64,000 nucleotides of DNA from an uncultured Veillonella sp. (GTDB lineage Bacteria > Bacillota > Negativicutes > Veillonellales > Veillonellaceae), in the NCBI GenBank assembly GCA_900550455.1, contig URSE01000002.1, positions 1 to 64,000 of the forward strand. The letters are read 5' to 3'. Of this stretch, positions 45,082 through 54,537 are shown one piece after another (within the stretch, counting starts at the first letter, position 1; the number at the start of each line of letters is the position of its first letter). The notes beneath the pieces are model-generated. The model did no database searches, was not told the origin of the DNA, and worked only from the letters and a program-made list of their open reading frames with translations. A program made the position numbers and the translations under genes.

Positions 45082-45357
45082 TTAGTCCTCTCCATCTGAA
45101 GAGGCCTCTTTCTCCTTATTGTCTTGAGGTCCCTGAAGAAATTCCACAGCCTCCAACTGAAAGCCCTCTAAAATCCGTTCCAAGGTCGATAGGCGTATAT
45201 CCACCACGCCTCGCTCAATCATGGATATGTAGGACTGGTCTAGCTGGGTCCGCCGGGCGATTTCCCCCTGGGATAATCCCATACAATGGCGCCAGTCTAG
45301 CAAGAGTTTGTGCAAATCAATCATGTAGGACATATTCATATGTAGGTCTTGTGTCAT
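45082..45357 (-). CDS. Small XRE-family HTH regulator
   Basis: This 91-residue protein is essentially one Cro/C1-type helix-turn-helix (LLLDWRHCMGLSQGEIARRT, LDQSYISMIERG) with a charged C-terminal tail (DNKEKEASSDGED). I chose ATG 45357 with GGAGG seven bases upstream rather than an earlier in-frame ATG inside that site. It lacks an effector domain. Target genes are unknown; neighbours are pta downstream and a DASS transporter upstream, and it has its own position between them. Confidence 0.85.
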   Translation of the reverse strand: MTQDLHMNMSYMIDLHKLLLDWRHCMGLSQGEIARRTQLDQSYISMIERGVVDIRLSTLERILEGFQLEAVEFLQGPQDNKEKEASSDGED

Positions 45358-45579
45358 ACCTTCACCTCCCAAGACAAAACAATTACAAGGTCATCATACG
45401 CCCCTCTAATCTAGTCTACAAGGATAGGCAGTGCACAATCTTTTTTATCTTTACTTGGCCCAGGTGGGACAGAGTTAGACCCACCTCTTGTGAGGCATAA
45501 AAAAGCCTCTCCACCTAAGAGAATGTTCCACAATCTAATAGATTAGAAGAAGACTTTAAAGTAGAGAGACTGTCTAGTA

Positions 45580-46989
45580 TTAAATTAGGCCAAAGGCCCA
45601 GATCCCCAAAGACCCTAAACCAAAGTGAATGATGTAAGAGACGACGGAGATGAGGAAGCCCACCCGCCACCAGGTCCCCTGTGGCACATAGCCAGATCCG
45701 AAGAAGATTGGCGTTACCCCTGAAGAATAGTGGGTCAAGGTACAACCAGGAGAGTTCATGAGACCGAACATCATGATGACATAATAGATCGGCGCCCCTA
45801 AGGCTACCATGATAGAAGCCAAGGCCGAGAAGAGGGCCGTAATACGAGCCGTACCAGATGCGAAGAAGTATTGAGAATAGACGAATACAGCAGAGATGAT
45901 AACCGCCGCATAGCGCCAGTCCATGCCTTCCAAGTGGAGCTTTACGAAATCGGCGAAGGCTTTCACCACACCAAACTTACCCAAGAGGCCGGCCATACAA
46001 ACCAAGGTCCCCATCCAGATGAGGATGTCCCAGCCTTGCTTTTCACTGAGGATATCATCCCAAGACAAGCAACCAGTAACGATGCATGCTAAAACCCCGA
46101 AGATGGCGATAACCGTTGGGTGTAAATGGGTCAAAGTCGTGGTAGACCAGAGGATGATACAACCTACGAAGATAGCAGCCACATACTTTTCTATCTTGGT
46201 AATAGGACCCAAGGCCTCTAGTTCTCGCTCAGCCATAGTACGGGCCTCTGGGGTTTCCTTAATCTCTGGAGGGTAGATCTTGTAGATATAGTAAGGCATG
46301 ACCAACATAGACACGAGACCAGGCAAGGCCCCAGCCATGAGCCACCCCATCCAGGTTACTTCATAACCAAAAAGCTTGGCCCCCAAGGAAGTGATGAGGA
46401 GATTGCCGGAGCAGGCCGTCAAGAAAACCGTTACCGTACAGGTGTTAACCGTGTGAGCTGTGGTCATGAGGTAGGCCCCAATCTTGCGTGCTGTTTCCCC
46501 AGGGCGAGAACCGAAGCAGAGGGAAATATTCTGAACGATTGGATAAATGATCCCCCCACCTCGAGCCGTATTAGATGGGGTTGCCGGCGAGATGATGAGG
46601 TCTGTCATAGCCAAGGCATAGGCCAACTTGAGGGAGCTGGTCCCAAAGTACTTGATAAGGGTGTAGGCAATCCGCTTGCCCAAGCCTGAGTTGATAAGGC
46701 CCCGGGAGAAGAATACGGCGGATACGATAAGCCAAACATTGGCATCCGTATAGCCACCTAGGGCCTCTTTCATCTCGATGGTATGAGTCCCAACGGCAAA
46801 TGCAATACCGAAGAAGGCCATAACACCGATAGGCCAAGGACGAAGAATAAATGATAAAATTGTCGCTGCGAATACCGCCAAGAGATGCCAACCTTGCGGA
46901 TTAATAGCCTCCGTATGAGGCAAGAACCAGAGAATGGCACCGAAGGCGATGACTACTAGCATTTTCAATAATTGAGATCTTGTTACCAT
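45580..46989 (-). CDS. DASS-family anion:Na+ symporter (dicarboxylate/citrate type)
   Basis: This ~469-residue protein has about 12 hydrophobic segments and the divalent anion:sodium symporter motifs SPATPSNTARGG (SNT signature) and, later, ASGTARITALFSALAS, with TACSGNLL between. Members move succinate, malate, citrate or similar. A dicarboxylate substrate would fit an organism that makes and uses C4-dicarboxylates. ATG 46989 is chosen because AAGGA is six bases upstream; an earlier in-frame ATG overlaps it. It is a single gene; 45358-45579 holds two short inverted repeats but no clear terminator. Confidence 0.9.
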   Translation of the reverse strand: MVTRSQLLKMLVVIAFGAILWFLPHTEAINPQGWHLLAVFAATILSFILRPWPIGVMAFFGIAFAVGTHTIEMKEALGGYTDANVWLIVSAVFFSRGLINSGLGKRIAYTLIKYFGTSSLKLAYALAMTDLIISPATPSNTARGGGIIYPIVQNISLCFGSRPGETARKIGAYLMTTAHTVNTCTVTVFLTACSGNLLITSLGAKLFGYEVTWMGWLMAGALPGLVSMLVMPYYIYKIYPPEIKETPEARTMAERELEALGPITKIEKYVAAIFVGCIILWSTTTLTHLHPTVIAIFGVLACIVTGCLSWDDILSEKQGWDILIWMGTLVCMAGLLGKFGVVKAFADFVKLHLEGMDWRYAAVIISAVFVYSQYFFASGTARITALFSALASIMVALGAPIYYVIMMFGLMNSPGCTLTHYSSGVTPIFFGSGYVPQGTWWRVGFLISVVSYIIHFGLGSLGIWAFGLI

Positions 46990-47082
46990 AGTCATTCCTT
47001 TACAAAACACAATAATTATTAATTTTATCACAGCTAAGTCCTATGTATACATTTCTCTTTACATATGAAAAAATATAGGTCT

Positions 47083-47111
47083 TTGCTATACTGAATATAG
47101 ATTGATATAAA
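47083..47111 (+). promoter_or_regulatory. Promoter of the ketopantoate reductase-like gene
   Basis: TTGCTA (47083-47088) and TATAAA (47106-47111) on the plus strand are separated by 17 bp and lie about 67 bp before the preferred start codon. Confidence 0.55.
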
Positions 47112-47177
47112 CATGGCCATGTGCCATACACTACAAGCTATAAGGCCACAGGCCTAATGGATAAGGAGAATAATCCT

Positions 47178-48095
47178 ATGAAAGTCTTAATCTTCGGCAT
47201 CGGCGGTATCGGCGGCCTAGTTGGTGGCGCCTTAGCTAACCATTATGATAATATCTACTTCTACGCCCGCGGCGCTACGGAGGAGGCCATTGCCCACAAG
47301 GGTCTTCGGTTAGATTCTGCCAAACTAGGCAACATACTTGTAAAACCTAAAATGGTTTCTCATAACCCACAAGCCATTGGCCAAGTAGACCTAGTCTTCC
47401 TCTGCACTAAGGGGGACCACCTAAAAGAGGTCTGCCAAGACCTAGCTCCTATGGTGGGTCCAAACACCATAGTCATCCCCCTCCTCAATGGGGTCCTTGT
47501 ATCAGACCAACTCAAAGACCACCTGCCTCCTTGTATCCTAGCCGACGGTATCATCCGCACCTTTAGCCATGTAGAAGAACCTGGCCATATAGTCCAAGAC
47601 GGTGGCCCTTGCGATATCCGCTTTGGCCTTCAAGGAGGACAAAATCCTGAATTCTTCCAAGCCATTGCCCATATGCTCACAGAGGCAGGCCTAGAAACGG
47701 AAGTAACCCAAGATATTGAATTGGCCTCCTGGAAAAAATTGGCTATCACCGGTACTATGTCTGCTATTCTTTGCTACTACAAAGGCAATACAGGCTATGT
47801 TAAGAGCCAATCTAACTACCAGGCAATCGTGGATGGAGCCTATCGCGAAATCCATGAAGTAGCCGCTGAAGCTGGTGTCATCATGCACCAATCCTATATT
47901 GAAACCATTAAGGATAAATTCCTAACGAGTCCCGACGACACTATTACCTCCCTCTACCGGGATTTAGTATCTGGTAAAAAACCTCAAGATACAGAACTAG
48001 ACCTCATGGTAGGCTATGTGGTGAAAAAGGGGAAAGAATTAGGCATTCCTACACCAATTTTCCAAAAGGCTTACGAAAATTACAAAAATAATTAA
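47178..48095 (+). CDS. panE: 2-dehydropantoate 2-reductase family protein
   Basis: This 305-residue NAD(P)-dependent reductase is expected to reduce ketopantoate to pantoate for coenzyme A synthesis. The Rossmann motif FGIGGIGGLVGGAL is at the N-terminus, with a KxxxxxG-like ASWKKLAITGT holding the catalytic Lys and later conserved Asn/Ser-rich segments. I chose ATG 47178 with AAGGAG about nine bases upstream; upstream in-frame Met codons lack one. Family members also include related 2-ketoacid reductases, so the exact substrate is not certain. It is one of three plus-strand genes in the window. Confidence 0.85.
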   Translation: MKVLIFGIGGIGGLVGGALANHYDNIYFYARGATEEAIAHKGLRLDSAKLGNILVKPKMVSHNPQAIGQVDLVFLCTKGDHLKEVCQDLAPMVGPNTIVIPLLNGVLVSDQLKDHLPPCILADGIIRTFSHVEEPGHIVQDGGPCDIRFGLQGGQNPEFFQAIAHMLTEAGLETEVTQDIELASWKKLAITGTMSAILCYYKGNTGYVKSQSNYQAIVDGAYREIHEVAAEAGVIMHQSYIETIKDKFLTSPDDTITSLYRDLVSGKKPQDTELDLMVGYVVKKGKELGIPTPIFQKAYENYKNN

Positions 48096-48103
48096 CCATT
48101 TAT

Positions 48104-48140
48104 AAGGGAGTCCTATCAATGATAGAACTCCCTTTTTTTT
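48104..48140 (+). terminator. Terminator after the panE-like gene
   Basis: AGGGAGT-c-CTATC pairs with GATAG-a-ACTCCCT (48105-48133), followed by eight T on the plus strand. Confidence 0.93.
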
Positions 48141-48146
48141 GCAGTA

Positions 48147-48181
48147 AAAAGGCGATGAGGCACACAGCTTCATCGCCTTTT
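48147..48181 (-). terminator. Terminator of the leu operon
   Basis: AAAAGGCGATGA (48147-48158) pairs with TCATCGCCTTTT (48170-48181). It lies about 20 bp after the leuB stop and could also back up the plus-strand terminator. Confidence 0.88.
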
Positions 48182-48201
48182 CTTACCATTTAAAAGCCTT
48201 C

Positions 48202-49275
48202 TTATAAACGATCCATAACAGCTTGGCCCATTTCTACAGTACCCACCTTTTTAAGGCCTTCACGGTAGATATCACCAGTCCGATAACCGTCATTCAAAAC
48301 AGCTTCTACAGCGTTTTCAATGGTATCAGCTACTTGTGGAAGATCCAAAGAATGACGGCACATCATAGCCGCAGACAGGATTGTCCCTAATGGGTTAGCC
48401 AAGTTTTGGCCCATAATATCCGGCGCAGACCCATGAATTGGTTCATAGAGGGCTGTACCAGTGCCCATAGAGGCCGATGGTAAAAGACCAATAGAACCAG
48501 AGATAACAGCCCCTTCATCAGAGAGGATATCACCGAAGAGGTTAGTGGTTACGATAACGTCAAATTGGGATGGACGAACAACCAATTGTTGGGCTGTATT
48601 ATCTACATAGTAGTAATCCACAGCGATATCCTTGTTAGCCTCTGCCTTTTCCTTGGCAATAGCCCGCCACAGGCGGCTAGAAGCCAAGACATTAGCCTTA
48701 TCTACGGAGACCACTTTTTTATTGCGTTTACGGGCTGTTTCCATAGCCACATCCATGATCCGTTCGATTTCATAGCGGGCATAGGTTTCCTTGTCCCAAG
48801 CGTATTCCTCAGGCCCCTGTCCCTGTGCTTCCTCCCGCTCGCCGAAGTAAATACCGCCAGTCAATTCGCGAACGATAACAAAGTCTACATGCTCTACCAA
48901 GTCTGGCTTTAAAGGAGAATATTCTTTAAGAGCTGGGTAAATTTTAACAGGCCGCAAGTTACAGAAGAGACCCAAGGCCTTGCGTAGGCCCAAGATAGCT
49001 TTTTCTGGGCGAATAGCAGGATCTAGGTTATCCCACTTAGGGCCGCCTACAGCACCCAAGAGAACCGCATCAGCTTCCTTACAAGCATTGATGGTGTCCT
49101 CTGTCAAAGGGACCCCGAACTCATCGATGGAAGCACCTCCTGCTTTTTTCTCAATCCAGTTAGCTGTGACACCAACCTTATGGAAGGCCTTATCCAAGAC
49201 CTTGCGAGCTACATCACAAATTTCAGTACCAATCCCATCACCAGGAATCAATACGATATTTTTCACTTGGCTCAT
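48202..49275 (-). CDS. leuB: 3-isopropylmalate dehydrogenase
   Basis: This 357-residue enzyme catalyses the third committed step of leucine synthesis, oxidative decarboxylation of 3-isopropylmalate with NAD+. The isocitrate/isopropylmalate dehydrogenase pattern is clear: LIPGDGIGTEI, AVLLGAVGGPKWDN, RELTGGIYFGER and TTNLFGDILSDEGA, with the coenzyme-binding HGSAPDIMGQNLANP. All catalytic residues appear intact. It is the last gene of leuA-leuC-leuD-leuB, 47 bp after leuD. Confidence 0.97.
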   Translation of the reverse strand: MSQVKNIVLIPGDGIGTEICDVARKVLDKAFHKVGVTANWIEKKAGGASIDEFGVPLTEDTINACKEADAVLLGAVGGPKWDNLDPAIRPEKAILGLRKALGLFCNLRPVKIYPALKEYSPLKPDLVEHVDFVIVRELTGGIYFGEREEAQGQGPEEYAWDKETYARYEIERIMDVAMETARKRNKKVVSVDKANVLASSRLWRAIAKEKAEANKDIAVDYYYVDNTAQQLVVRPSQFDVIVTTNLFGDILSDEGAVISGSIGLLPSASMGTGTALYEPIHGSAPDIMGQNLANPLGTILSAAMMCRHSLDLPQVADTIENAVEAVLNDGYRTGDIYREGLKKVGTVEMGQAVMDRL

Positions 49276-49322
49276 AATAATCTCCTCTACCAGTCTTACA
49301 ATTCGGTAAATCCTATCCTGCT

Positions 49323-49814
49323 TTATTTTCGGTGTTTGGCGAACTCTACAAGACCACCGGCCTTAGCAATTTCTTGAATGAAAGGAGGCAGGGCTGTACC
49401 TTGATAAGTTTCCCCTGTCGTCAAATTGTGAACCAAGCCCTTTTCCAACTCTACGCCGATGGCATGGTCTGGTTTGATATGGTCTACTTGATCGCCGATT
49501 TCCACCAAAGGAAGGCCGATGTTAATAGCATTGCGGAAAAAGATCCGTGCAAAGGAGTGGGCGATAACCACAGGTACGCCCTTAGCCTTGATAACTCCTG
49601 GTGCGTGTTCACGAGAGGAACCGCATCCAAAGTTCTTGCCCGCTACCATGATATCCCCTGCTTTCACATTAGGGGCAAAGCTAGTATCGATATCTTCCAT
49701 AGCATGTTCAGCCAATTCATTCCAGTCGGCGATAGCGAGGTAACGAGCAGGAATGATTACGTCTGTATCTACATCGTCGCCGTAGCGCCAGATTTTTTTG
49801 CTTTCAAAGTCCAT
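49323..49814 (-). CDS. leuD: 3-isopropylmalate dehydratase small subunit
   Basis: This 163-residue swivelling subunit of isopropylmalate isomerase is the short type (no large N-terminal extension), like those paired with aconitase-like LeuC in Clostridia and archaea. DVDTDVIIPARYL and the loop GKNFGCGSSREHAP are characteristic. Its ATG overlaps the leuC stop by one base, so expression is coupled for 1:1 assembly. Confidence 0.96.
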   Translation of the reverse strand: MDFESKKIWRYGDDVDTDVIIPARYLAIADWNELAEHAMEDIDTSFAPNVKAGDIMVAGKNFGCGSSREHAPGVIKAKGVPVVIAHSFARIFFRNAINIGLPLVEIGDQVDHIKPDHAIGVELEKGLVHNLTTGETYQGTALPPFIQEIAKAGGLVEFAKHRK

Positions 49815-51073
49815 TATTTTACCTCCTCAGGGCCAGCAATACGACCTAAGACTGCCGATGCAGCTGCTACATATGGGCTAGCTAAGTATACTTCAGAATC
49901 TACGTGACCCATACGGCCCCGGAAGTTACGGTTAGTCGTGGAAACGGTCCGCTCCCCCTCGGCCATGATACCCATATAACCACCTAGACAAGGACCACAG
50001 GTTGGTGTGGATACGGCGCATTCTGCATCCAAGAAGGTTTGGATGAGGCCAGCCTTCATAGCTTCTTCGTAAACAGCTTGGGATCCAGGAATGATGATGC
50101 AGCGAACAAACGGTGCTACCTTATGGTCCTTAAGGATCTCTGCAGCCGCTTCCAAGTCTTCGAAGCGACCATTGGTGCAAGACCCGATGATGACTTGGTC
50201 AATTTTAATTTCCTCAAAGTCCCCTATATAGTGCTTATTAGAAGGCAAGTGAGGGAAGGCCACCACAGGTTTCAGCCCAGCTAAGTCGATGGTTACTGTT
50301 TGGGCATAAACTGCATCTTCGTCAGCAGCGATTGGTTCAAAGGTCCGTGTCACGCGGCCCTTAAGGTAGTCTTTTGTCACCTTATCATAAGGGAATACAC
50401 CACATTTACCGCCCGCTTCGATGGCCATATTACAGATAGTCAAGCGGTCTGCCATGGTCATATATTGAACTCCATCGCCAGCGAATTCGAGGGCCATATA
50501 ACGGGCCCCATCAACGCCGATACGGCCGATGAGTTCCAAGATTACATCCTTACCAGTGATGTAAGGGGCTGGTTTACCAACTAATTCAACTTTAATGGTT
50601 TCTGGCACCTTAAACCAAGTTTGACCCATAGCCATGGCCACACCCGCATCCGTAGAGCCAACGCCCGTGGAGAAGGCATTGAGGGCCCCGTAAGTACAAG
50701 TGTGAGAGTCCGCACCAATCATCATTTCACCAGGGGCGATCATGCCCTTTTCTGGGATAATAACGTGCTCAATCCCTACCCGGCCAGTTTCGTAGTAGTG
50801 GGTAATCCCTTGTTCTTTAACAAAGTCACGCATAACCTTAGCTTGCGTAGCGGATTGGATATCCTTATTTGGCGTGAAGTGGTCAGGAATCAAGTAGATA
50901 CGGTCTTTATCGAAGACAGGCTTACCGATTTTCTTGAATTCCCGAAGGGCTGGTGGGAAGGTGATGTCATTCATGAGAACAGCATCCAACTTACACTCGA
51001 TAATTTGTCCTGCTTTCACAGTATCTAGGCCTGCATGGCGGGCCATATTCTTTTCAGTAATGGTCATACCCAT
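49814..51073 (-). CDS. leuC: 3-isopropylmalate dehydratase large subunit
   Basis: This 419-residue Fe-S subunit isomerises 2- to 3-isopropylmalate. [4Fe-4S] ligands are in GSCTNGR and [10 protein letters not shown], and [12 protein letters not shown] is the signature upstream. The short length matches the HACN/LeuC2 type found with the short LeuD. It starts about one base after the leuA stop in the leu operon. Confidence 0.96.
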   Translation of the reverse strand: MGMTITEKNMARHAGLDTVKAGQIIECKLDAVLMNDITFPPALREFKKIGKPVFDKDRIYLIPDHFTPNKDIQSATQAKVMRDFVKEQGITHYYETGRVGIEHVIIPEKGMIAPGEMMIGADSHTCTYGALNAFSTGVGSTDAGVAMAMGQTWFKVPETIKVELVGKPAPYITGKDVILELIGRIGVDGARYMALEFAGDGVQYMTMADRLTICNMAIEAGGKCGVFPYDKVTKDYLKGRVTRTFEPIAADEDAVYAQTVTIDLAGLKPVVAFPHLPSNKHYIGDFEEIKIDQVIIGSCTNGRFEDLEAAAEILKDHKVAPFVRCIIIPGSQAVYEEAMKAGLIQTFLDAECAVSTPTCGPCLGGYMGIMAEGERTVSTTNRNFRGRMGHVDSEVYLASPYVAAASAVLGRIAGPEEVK

Positions 51074-51074
51074 A

Positions 51075-52607
51075 TTAGTGTTTCTCCTCTTCTAACTCAC
51101 GGGATAGGTACATAGAGTTAACCGCGGACACATAAGCATTCACGCTAGATGTAACAATATCTGTCGAAATCCCGCGACCTTGGAATACCTTACCACCGAT
51201 AGCGATTTTCACAACTGCTTCTCCCAAGGCATCCTTGCCTTCTGTAATGGCGCGCATCTTAAATTCCTTAAGCTCAATATCCATATCTAGAGCCCGTTCC
51301 GCAGCCTTAAGGGAGGCATCTACAGGCCCGTCCCCCACAGCTGCATCTTCCCGGATTCCTTCCGGTGTTTCTAGACGGATATCCGCATAGGCATACCCAT
51401 GTTCATCAGACTTGTATTGGTGACGAAGGACCTGAACGGCCTTTTTATGGTGCATATTATCCATAACAAGAGCAATAATGTCATCATCATAAACTTGTTT
51501 TTTGCGATCTGCCAAAGCTTTAAACTTGGTAAAGAGGTCCTTAGCCTTCTCTTCATCAAGGGTAAAGCCCAAGCTAGCCAAATGGTCTACAAAGGCATGA
51601 TGGCCGGAGTGTTTACCAAGAACAATATGGGTCTTACCAGCCCCTACGGATTCTGGCGTCATGATTTCATAGGTTTCAGGATTGCTCATCATACCATGTT
51701 GGTGGATACCAGATTCATGGGCAAAGGCGTTAGACCCAACAATAGCCTTGTTAGGTGGTACCGCTACGCCAGTCAAACGCGCTACCAATTGAGATAGGCG
51801 CGTGAATTGGATAGTATCAATAGCTACATCCAAGTCATGGAAGTAATCATGCCGCGTCTTAAGGGACATAACTACTTCTTCAATCCCCACATTACCGGCC
51901 CGTTCACCTAGGCCATTAACCGTACATTCTACTTGTCGTGCACCAGCTGCCACAGCGGCTAAAGAATTGGCATTGGCAAGCCCTAAATCATCGTGGCAGT
52001 GAACGGAAATAATCGCATTTTCTATGCCTGGTGTGTGTTCCTTAATATAGCGGATTTTTTCTGCGAACTCACCTGGCATCATATAACCTACTGTATCAGG
52101 AACATTGATAATGCTAGCACCACCAGCAATAGCGACACCAAATACTTGGCAGGCAAAATCCAAGTCCGCACGAGATGCATCTTCGCCGGAGAATTCGATT
52201 TCATCAACCTTCCCCTTAGCAAGTTCAAGAATAGTCTTAACCTTATCTAAGACATCTTGGCGAGTCATCTTCAACTTATACTGCATATGTAGTTCAGAAA
52301 TAGCAATAAATACATGTAAACGACTACGTTCCGCATATTTCAAAGCATCGATGGCCTTAATAACATCATTCTCATTACAGCGAGCTAGGGCACAAATAGT
52401 CGTCCCTTTTACTTCGCGTGCAATGGTAGCTACCGCGTCAAAGTCCCCAGGGGAAGCCGCAGGGAAGCCTGCTTCGATAACATCTATACCAAGTCGTACT
52501 AAACCCTTTGCAATTTCAATCTTCTCCGGAGTTTGGAGAGCTACACCTGGTGTTTGTTCCCCATCACGAAGAGTGGTATCAAAGAAATAAACGCGATTTG
52601 TATCCAT
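51075..52607 (-). CDS. leuA: 2-isopropylmalate synthase
   Basis: This enzyme condenses 2-ketoisovalerate with acetyl-CoA, the committed step of leucine synthesis. The ~510-residue protein has the TIM-barrel start [14 protein letters not shown], the [16 protein letters not shown] metal motif and [14 protein letters not shown]-terminal regulatory domain (about 390-510) probably binds leucine for feedback inhibition. ATG 52607 is preferred, with AAGG eight bases upstream; longer forms would start inside the leader. The operon is controlled by an upstream T-box. Confidence 0.96.
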   Translation of the reverse strand: MDTNRVYFFDTTLRDGEQTPGVALQTPEKIEIAKGLVRLGIDVIEAGFPAASPGDFDAVATIAREVKGTTICALARCNENDVIKAIDALKYAERSRLHVFIAISELHMQYKLKMTRQDVLDKVKTILELAKGKVDEIEFSGEDASRADLDFACQVFGVAIAGGASIINVPDTVGYMMPGEFAEKIRYIKEHTPGIENAIISVHCHDDLGLANANSLAAVAAGARQVECTVNGLGERAGNVGIEEVVMSLKTRHDYFHDLDVAIDTIQFTRLSQLVARLTGVAVPPNKAIVGSNAFAHESGIHQHGMMSNPETYEIMTPESVGAGKTHIVLGKHSGHHAFVDHLASLGFTLDEEKAKDLFTKFKALADRKKQVYDDDIIALVMDNMHHKKAVQVLRHQYKSDEHGYAYADIRLETPEGIREDAAVGDGPVDASLKAAERALDMDIELKEFKMRAITEGKDALGEAVVKIAIGGKVFQGRGISTDIVTSSVNAYVSAVNSMYLSRELEEEKH

Positions 52608-52662
52608 CTGAAACATCCTTTCTAAGAGCTCATAGGGACCATCTATCTCTATGAACACATAT

Positions 52663-52906
52663 AAAAAGCCCCTTGAAATAACATGGTTATTCCAAGGGGC
52701 GTCATAGGTTTCCTATAACACGGTACCACCCTAGTTGATGCTCGTGTGGCTATACGGTGACCACCCTCGATGACTACTGCTGCTTTCACCATCGCAACTC
52801 ACGGGAGAGTTTCACTATAACCCGACCATTGCCTCACACCAACCGGCAACTCTCTTGAGATCTTTTGGCTATAACTTTATACCCGATCAACGTTTTTTGC
52901 TGTAAT
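52663..52906 (-). promoter_or_regulatory. T-box leader (leucine-type) of the leu operon
   Basis: On the minus strand the conserved T-box bulge GGGTGGTACCGT lies at 52720-52731. It is followed by a terminator with outer stem 52668-52675/52693-52700, inner ATAAC/GTTAT and a T-run. Upstream lie the paired arms expected of stem I. A CTC triplet (52807-52809, read on the minus strand) is a plausible leucine specifier, but I could not fold stem I by hand with certainty. Uncharged tRNA-Leu would stabilise the antiterminator and switch on leuACDB. The position directly upstream of leuA supports the assignment. Confidence 0.9.
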
Positions 52907-52912
52907 ACAGAT

Positions 52913-52941
52913 ATTATACTGTATAAAAGCTAGTAAGACAA
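52913..52941 (-). promoter_or_regulatory. Promoter of the leu operon
   Basis: TTGTCT (52936-52941) and TATAAT (52913-52918) on the minus strand are separated by 17 bp, giving transcription into the T-box leader. Confidence 0.85.
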
Positions 52942-53018
52942 TAGTTTTACGCGATTAATTCTATTTATAGAATACATTTGTCTATTCTTCATGTACATTT
53001 TAGGAAGTATAAGAACAG

Positions 53019-54317
53019 CTAAACCTGTCCTTCCTGCTTGCGCAAGAAGGCAACAGAAATAACTGCCAAGACCATGACAAGGCCAACTCCCATATAGAGG
53101 TCTTGCTTATCAAAACCTCCGTCTAAAAGAGCCCCTGCAATAGTCGGTGCCAGGATCGCCCCTAAGCGACCTACGCCGATCGCCACACCCACACCAGTAG
53201 ACCGGATATGGGTGGCATAGAGGGTTGGATTGATAGCGTAAAGGCCAGAAATACAACCATTCATGAGGAAGCCAATCCAGATACCAGCGATGATAGCCAA
53301 CCAGAGATGGGCCGCCAAGGCGATAAAGATAGAGGCGATAATAGCCGACCCTAGGCCGAAAGCCATAAGAACATTACGAGCGGACCAGCGACTAGCCAAG
53401 GCACCGAAGGCCAAAGACCCCAAGGTACCACCCAAGGAGATCATCATACCTACACTGACGGATTGTTCTAGGGACATACCCGCCTCCTTCAAGAGGGCTG
53501 GTGTCCAAGAAGATACAAAATAGTAGGAGAACATAACCGCTACAAAGGCTCCCCAAATAGCTAGGGTAGACCGGCGGTAATCAGTAGACAACAATTGTAA
53601 GACAGAGGCAGAAGCCTTCTTCTCCCCTATTTGGCCTAGATCCCAGTCCTCTGTAATGCCTAATTTATGAGCTAACTTAGCCAAGCGGTCCTTAGCAAGG
53701 TCGCCCCCCTTAACTTGGATGAAGGCAATGGACTCAGGCAACCAAAGGAGAACGGCCAAAAGGCAAAGGAGGGTCAAGATCCCACCGGATACAAAGACGG
53801 AATGCCAACCATAGAGGCCCTGTAAGGCTACGGCGAAGGTACCACCTAAGAGGGCACCAATACCAAAGCCAGAGGCAAAGATAGAAATGGCCAAAGACCG
53901 CCACTTACGAGAGGAATACTCGCTGACGATAACGTTGGTCCCTACCAAGATACCCCCTACACCCAAACCTGTGATAACCCGGCTGATACCTAATTCAAAC
54001 GCTGTAGGAGACAGGGCGGACCCAAACATGCCGATGGCTGACAAAATTAGGGACAAGATTAACAACTTACGACGACCTATACGGTCAGCCAAAGGGGCCA
54101 AGCCCACAGAGCCAAGGGTCATACCCACCAGACCGGCAGATAAGAGGTAGCCCAAGTGGGTCCCATCTAGGCCCAAGGACCCTTTGATAGCGGAAGCGGT
54201 AAAGGCCAGGGCCAACACATCAAAACCATCTAAGAGGTTGAGGGCCGTAGCTAAGATGACCACGCCCCACTGATAGGTGGTCATGTGGCCTGTATTAATA
54301 CGTTCTTGTAGGGTCAT
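53019..54317 (-). CDS. MFS transporter, aromatic acid:H+ symporter-like
   Basis: This 432-residue major facilitator has twelve hydrophobic helices. The loop 2-3 motif GLAPLADRIGRRKLL and DGFDVLALAFTASAI in helix 1 are typical of the AAHS family (benzoate/4-hydroxybenzoate transporters), as is ALLASRW-type GALASRWSARN in the second half. The substrate may be an aromatic acid or another organic acid. It is a single gene between the leu promoter and the ClC gene. A 6-bp hairpin (52958-52973) follows its stop codon without a T-run. Confidence 0.82.
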   Translation of the reverse strand: MTLQERINTGHMTTYQWGVVILATALNLLDGFDVLALAFTASAIKGSLGLDGTHLGYLLSAGLVGMTLGSVGLAPLADRIGRRKLLILSLILSAIGMFGSALSPTAFELGISRVITGLGVGGILVGTNVIVSEYSSRKWRSLAISIFASGFGIGALLGGTFAVALQGLYGWHSVFVSGGILTLLCLLAVLLWLPESIAFIQVKGGDLAKDRLAKLAHKLGITEDWDLGQIGEKKASASVLQLLSTDYRRSTLAIWGAFVAVMFSYYFVSSWTPALLKEAGMSLEQSVSVGMMISLGGTLGSLAFGALASRWSARNVLMAFGLGSAIIASIFIALAAHLWLAIIAGIWIGFLMNGCISGLYAINPTLYATHIRSTGVGVAIGVGRLGAILAPTIAGALLDGGFDKQDLYMGVGLVMVLAVISVAFLRKQEGQV

Positions 54318-54475
54318 AAGAATCCTCCAAATATCGAAAATAGACTATGAACCTACTATAGCAGAGGGATATAAGATAGAAAAATAGTTGCTTCTACCCA
54401 TTCTTCATAGCTTTAAGCTATTTATTAATTTAGAAGTCCTCCTATGAGTGTACAAAAGATCCAGTCTCTGAACCG

Positions 54476-54507
54476 TAAAAAAGGCCGCCCACCTACTGTG
54501 GACGACC
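54476..54507 (-). terminator. Terminator after the ClC gene
   Basis: A 10-bp stem with G-U pairs (54483-54492 with 54498-54507) is followed on the minus strand by six T, about 30 bp after the stop codon. Confidence 0.8.
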
Positions 54508-54537
54508 CGACTAAATAACTACATAGCAATAGTTCTA

